DNA from: Paracoccaceae bacterium
GTDB taxonomy: Bacteria; Pseudomonadota; Alphaproteobacteria; Rhodobacterales; Rhodobacteraceae
Direction: 5' to 3'
Assembly: GCA_017854585.1 (NCBI GenBank)
Contig: JAFMHK010000003.1
Span: forward strand, 124,001-188,000
DNA length: 64,000 nt
This document shows positions 63,308-64,000 of this stretch, one piece after another. The position numbers were made by a program, and so were the translations under genes. Numbering within the stretch: position 1 is the stretch's first letter; the number at the start of each line of letters is the position of its first letter. The notes below the pieces were generated by a model. The model saw nothing but the letters and a program-made list of their open reading frames with translations, did not search any database and was not told where the DNA came from.

Positions 63308-64000
63308 CGCACGCGCCGGGCCTTGCCGCCCCTTTGACCGGGCCGCCCCGCCGTCGATCGACCCGCCATTTTGGTGGCCTCTGACACGGCGGCCTCCACG
63401 GCTGATTGGCGGGCCAGCGGGTCGTCCGAGATGACCAGATCGACGGCCTCCAGCCGCTTGACCTCGTCGCGCAGGCGCGCCGCCTCTTCGAACTCCAGAT
63501 TTTCGGCGGCCTTGCGCATGTCGGACCGCAGCCCGTCCAGCACGGTGGCCAGATTGGCACCGTGCAGTGCCTTGTCCACCTTGGCGGTCACCCGGTTCAT
63601 GTCCACGTCGCCCTTGTAGAGACCCGCCAGAATATCCTCGACGTTCTTCTTGACGGTCGCGGGGGTGATCCCGTGTTCCTCGTTATAGGCGATTTGCTTG
63701 GCGCGGCGGCGGTCTGTTTCGCCCATCGCGCGTTCCATGCTGCCGGTGACCCGGTCCGCATACATGATGACCCGGCCATCCTCATTTCGCGCAGCGCGCC
63801 CGATGGTCTGCACCAACGAGGTCTCAGAGCGCAGGAACCCTTCCTTGTCGGCGTCCAGAATGGCCACCAGCCCACATTCGGGAATGTCCAACCCTTCGCG
63901 CAGCAGGTTGATCCCGATCAGCACGTCGAAGGCCCCCAGACGCAGGTCGCGCAAGATCTCGATCCGTTCGATCGTGTCGATGTCGGAATGCATGTAGCGC
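63304..64000 (-). CDS. uvrB: UvrB excinuclease subunit B, C-terminal part, cut by window end
   Basis: The last ~232 residues of UvrB. They contain the helicase motifs V and VI ([33 protein letters not shown]) and the C-terminal UVR coiled coil ([20 protein letters not shown]) that binds UvrC. It verifies DNA damage in nucleotide excision repair. The start lies beyond the window. A basic tail ([13 protein letters not shown]) follows the UVR motif. Confidence 0.95.
   Translation of the reverse strand, partial: RYMHSDIDTIERIEILRDLRLGAFDVLIGINLLREGLDIPECGLVAILDADKEGFLRSETSLVQTIGRAARNEDGRVIMYADRVTGSMERAMGETDRRRAKQIAYNEEHGITPATVKKNVEDILAGLYKGDVDMNRVTAKVDKALHGANLATVLDGLRSDMRKAAENLEFEEAARLRDEVKRLEAVDLVISDDPLARQSAVEAAVSEATKMAGRSTAGRPGQRGGKARRVR

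Overview
The window looks like a chromosomal segment of a marine-type alphaproteobacterium of the Rhodobacterales (Roseobacter/Paracoccaceae group). Evidence: high G+C throughout, a class I lysyl-tRNA synthetase, a short (about 440 aa) GltX, a TctABC-type transporter, a lone mreBCD-mrdA-rodA block beside leuA, and protein families common in roseobacters. I see no rRNA, integrase, transposase, phage structural block or CRISPR array. Species-level placement is not possible from what I can see.

Layout. 1-4.6 kb (+): tctC (cut by the window edge)-tctB-tctA, then a CaiB/BaiF CoA-transferase and a short citrate-synthase-fold lyase, with overlapping junctions from tctA onward: an uptake-activate-cleave module for a di- or tricarboxylate. 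4.9-6.6 kb (+): a Gfo/Idh/MocA oxidoreductase and a spermidine-synthase-fold protein. 6.8-14.7 kb (-): amidase, polysaccharide-deacetylase-family hydrolase, then a four-gene operon with 4-bp overlaps at each junction, encoding an acyl-CoA ligase, a fused E1 alpha-beta 2-oxoacid dehydrogenase, an E2 and an acyl carrier protein. 14.9 kb: tRNA-Gln(TTG). 15-21.1 kb (-): BON-MscS channel, phosphomannomutase, kdsA, kpsE-like and kpsT-like capsule export genes. 21.3-24 kb (-): nhaA, a DUF318-type permease and its ArsR regulator. 24-25.4 kb (+): Fe-S uracil-DNA-glycosylase-like protein and an SseB-like protein. 25.6-34.2 kb (-): ghrA-like gene, the elongasome block rodA-mrdA-mreD-mreC-mreB, and leuA preceded by a leucine-rich leader peptide with alternative hairpins.

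34.3-38.6 kb: SDR and Fe-S photolyase (overlapping), a 2OG-Fe(II) oxygenase, a Tat-exported MBL hydrolase and a small zincin. 38.7-45.4 kb: gltX, a GGCT-fold protein, and the glycine cleavage operon gcvT-gcvH-gcvP behind a tandem glycine riboswitch. 45.4-46.6 kb (-): two tandem secreted paralogues with a JAMM-like metal-site signature. 46.7-53.2 kb: a small membrane protein, trxC, ettA, nadD, an EamA transporter, dacB and a TerB-like gene. 53.3-64 kb: lysS, a DUF4864 protein, a large beta-helix protein, DUF427 and PNPOx-like proteins, a barrel-like outer membrane candidate, an overlapping CMD/kinase-like/trmL trio, an orphan pilin-like protein, a zf-TFIIB protein, a secreted hypothetical, and the C-terminal part of uvrB cut by the window end.

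Most of the window is ordinary core genome. The parts that most deserve a second look are the ligase/E1-fusion/E2/ACP operon, the transporter-linked CoA-transferase/lyase pair, the secreted JAMM-like paralogues, the leuA leader, and the orphan pilin-like gene.
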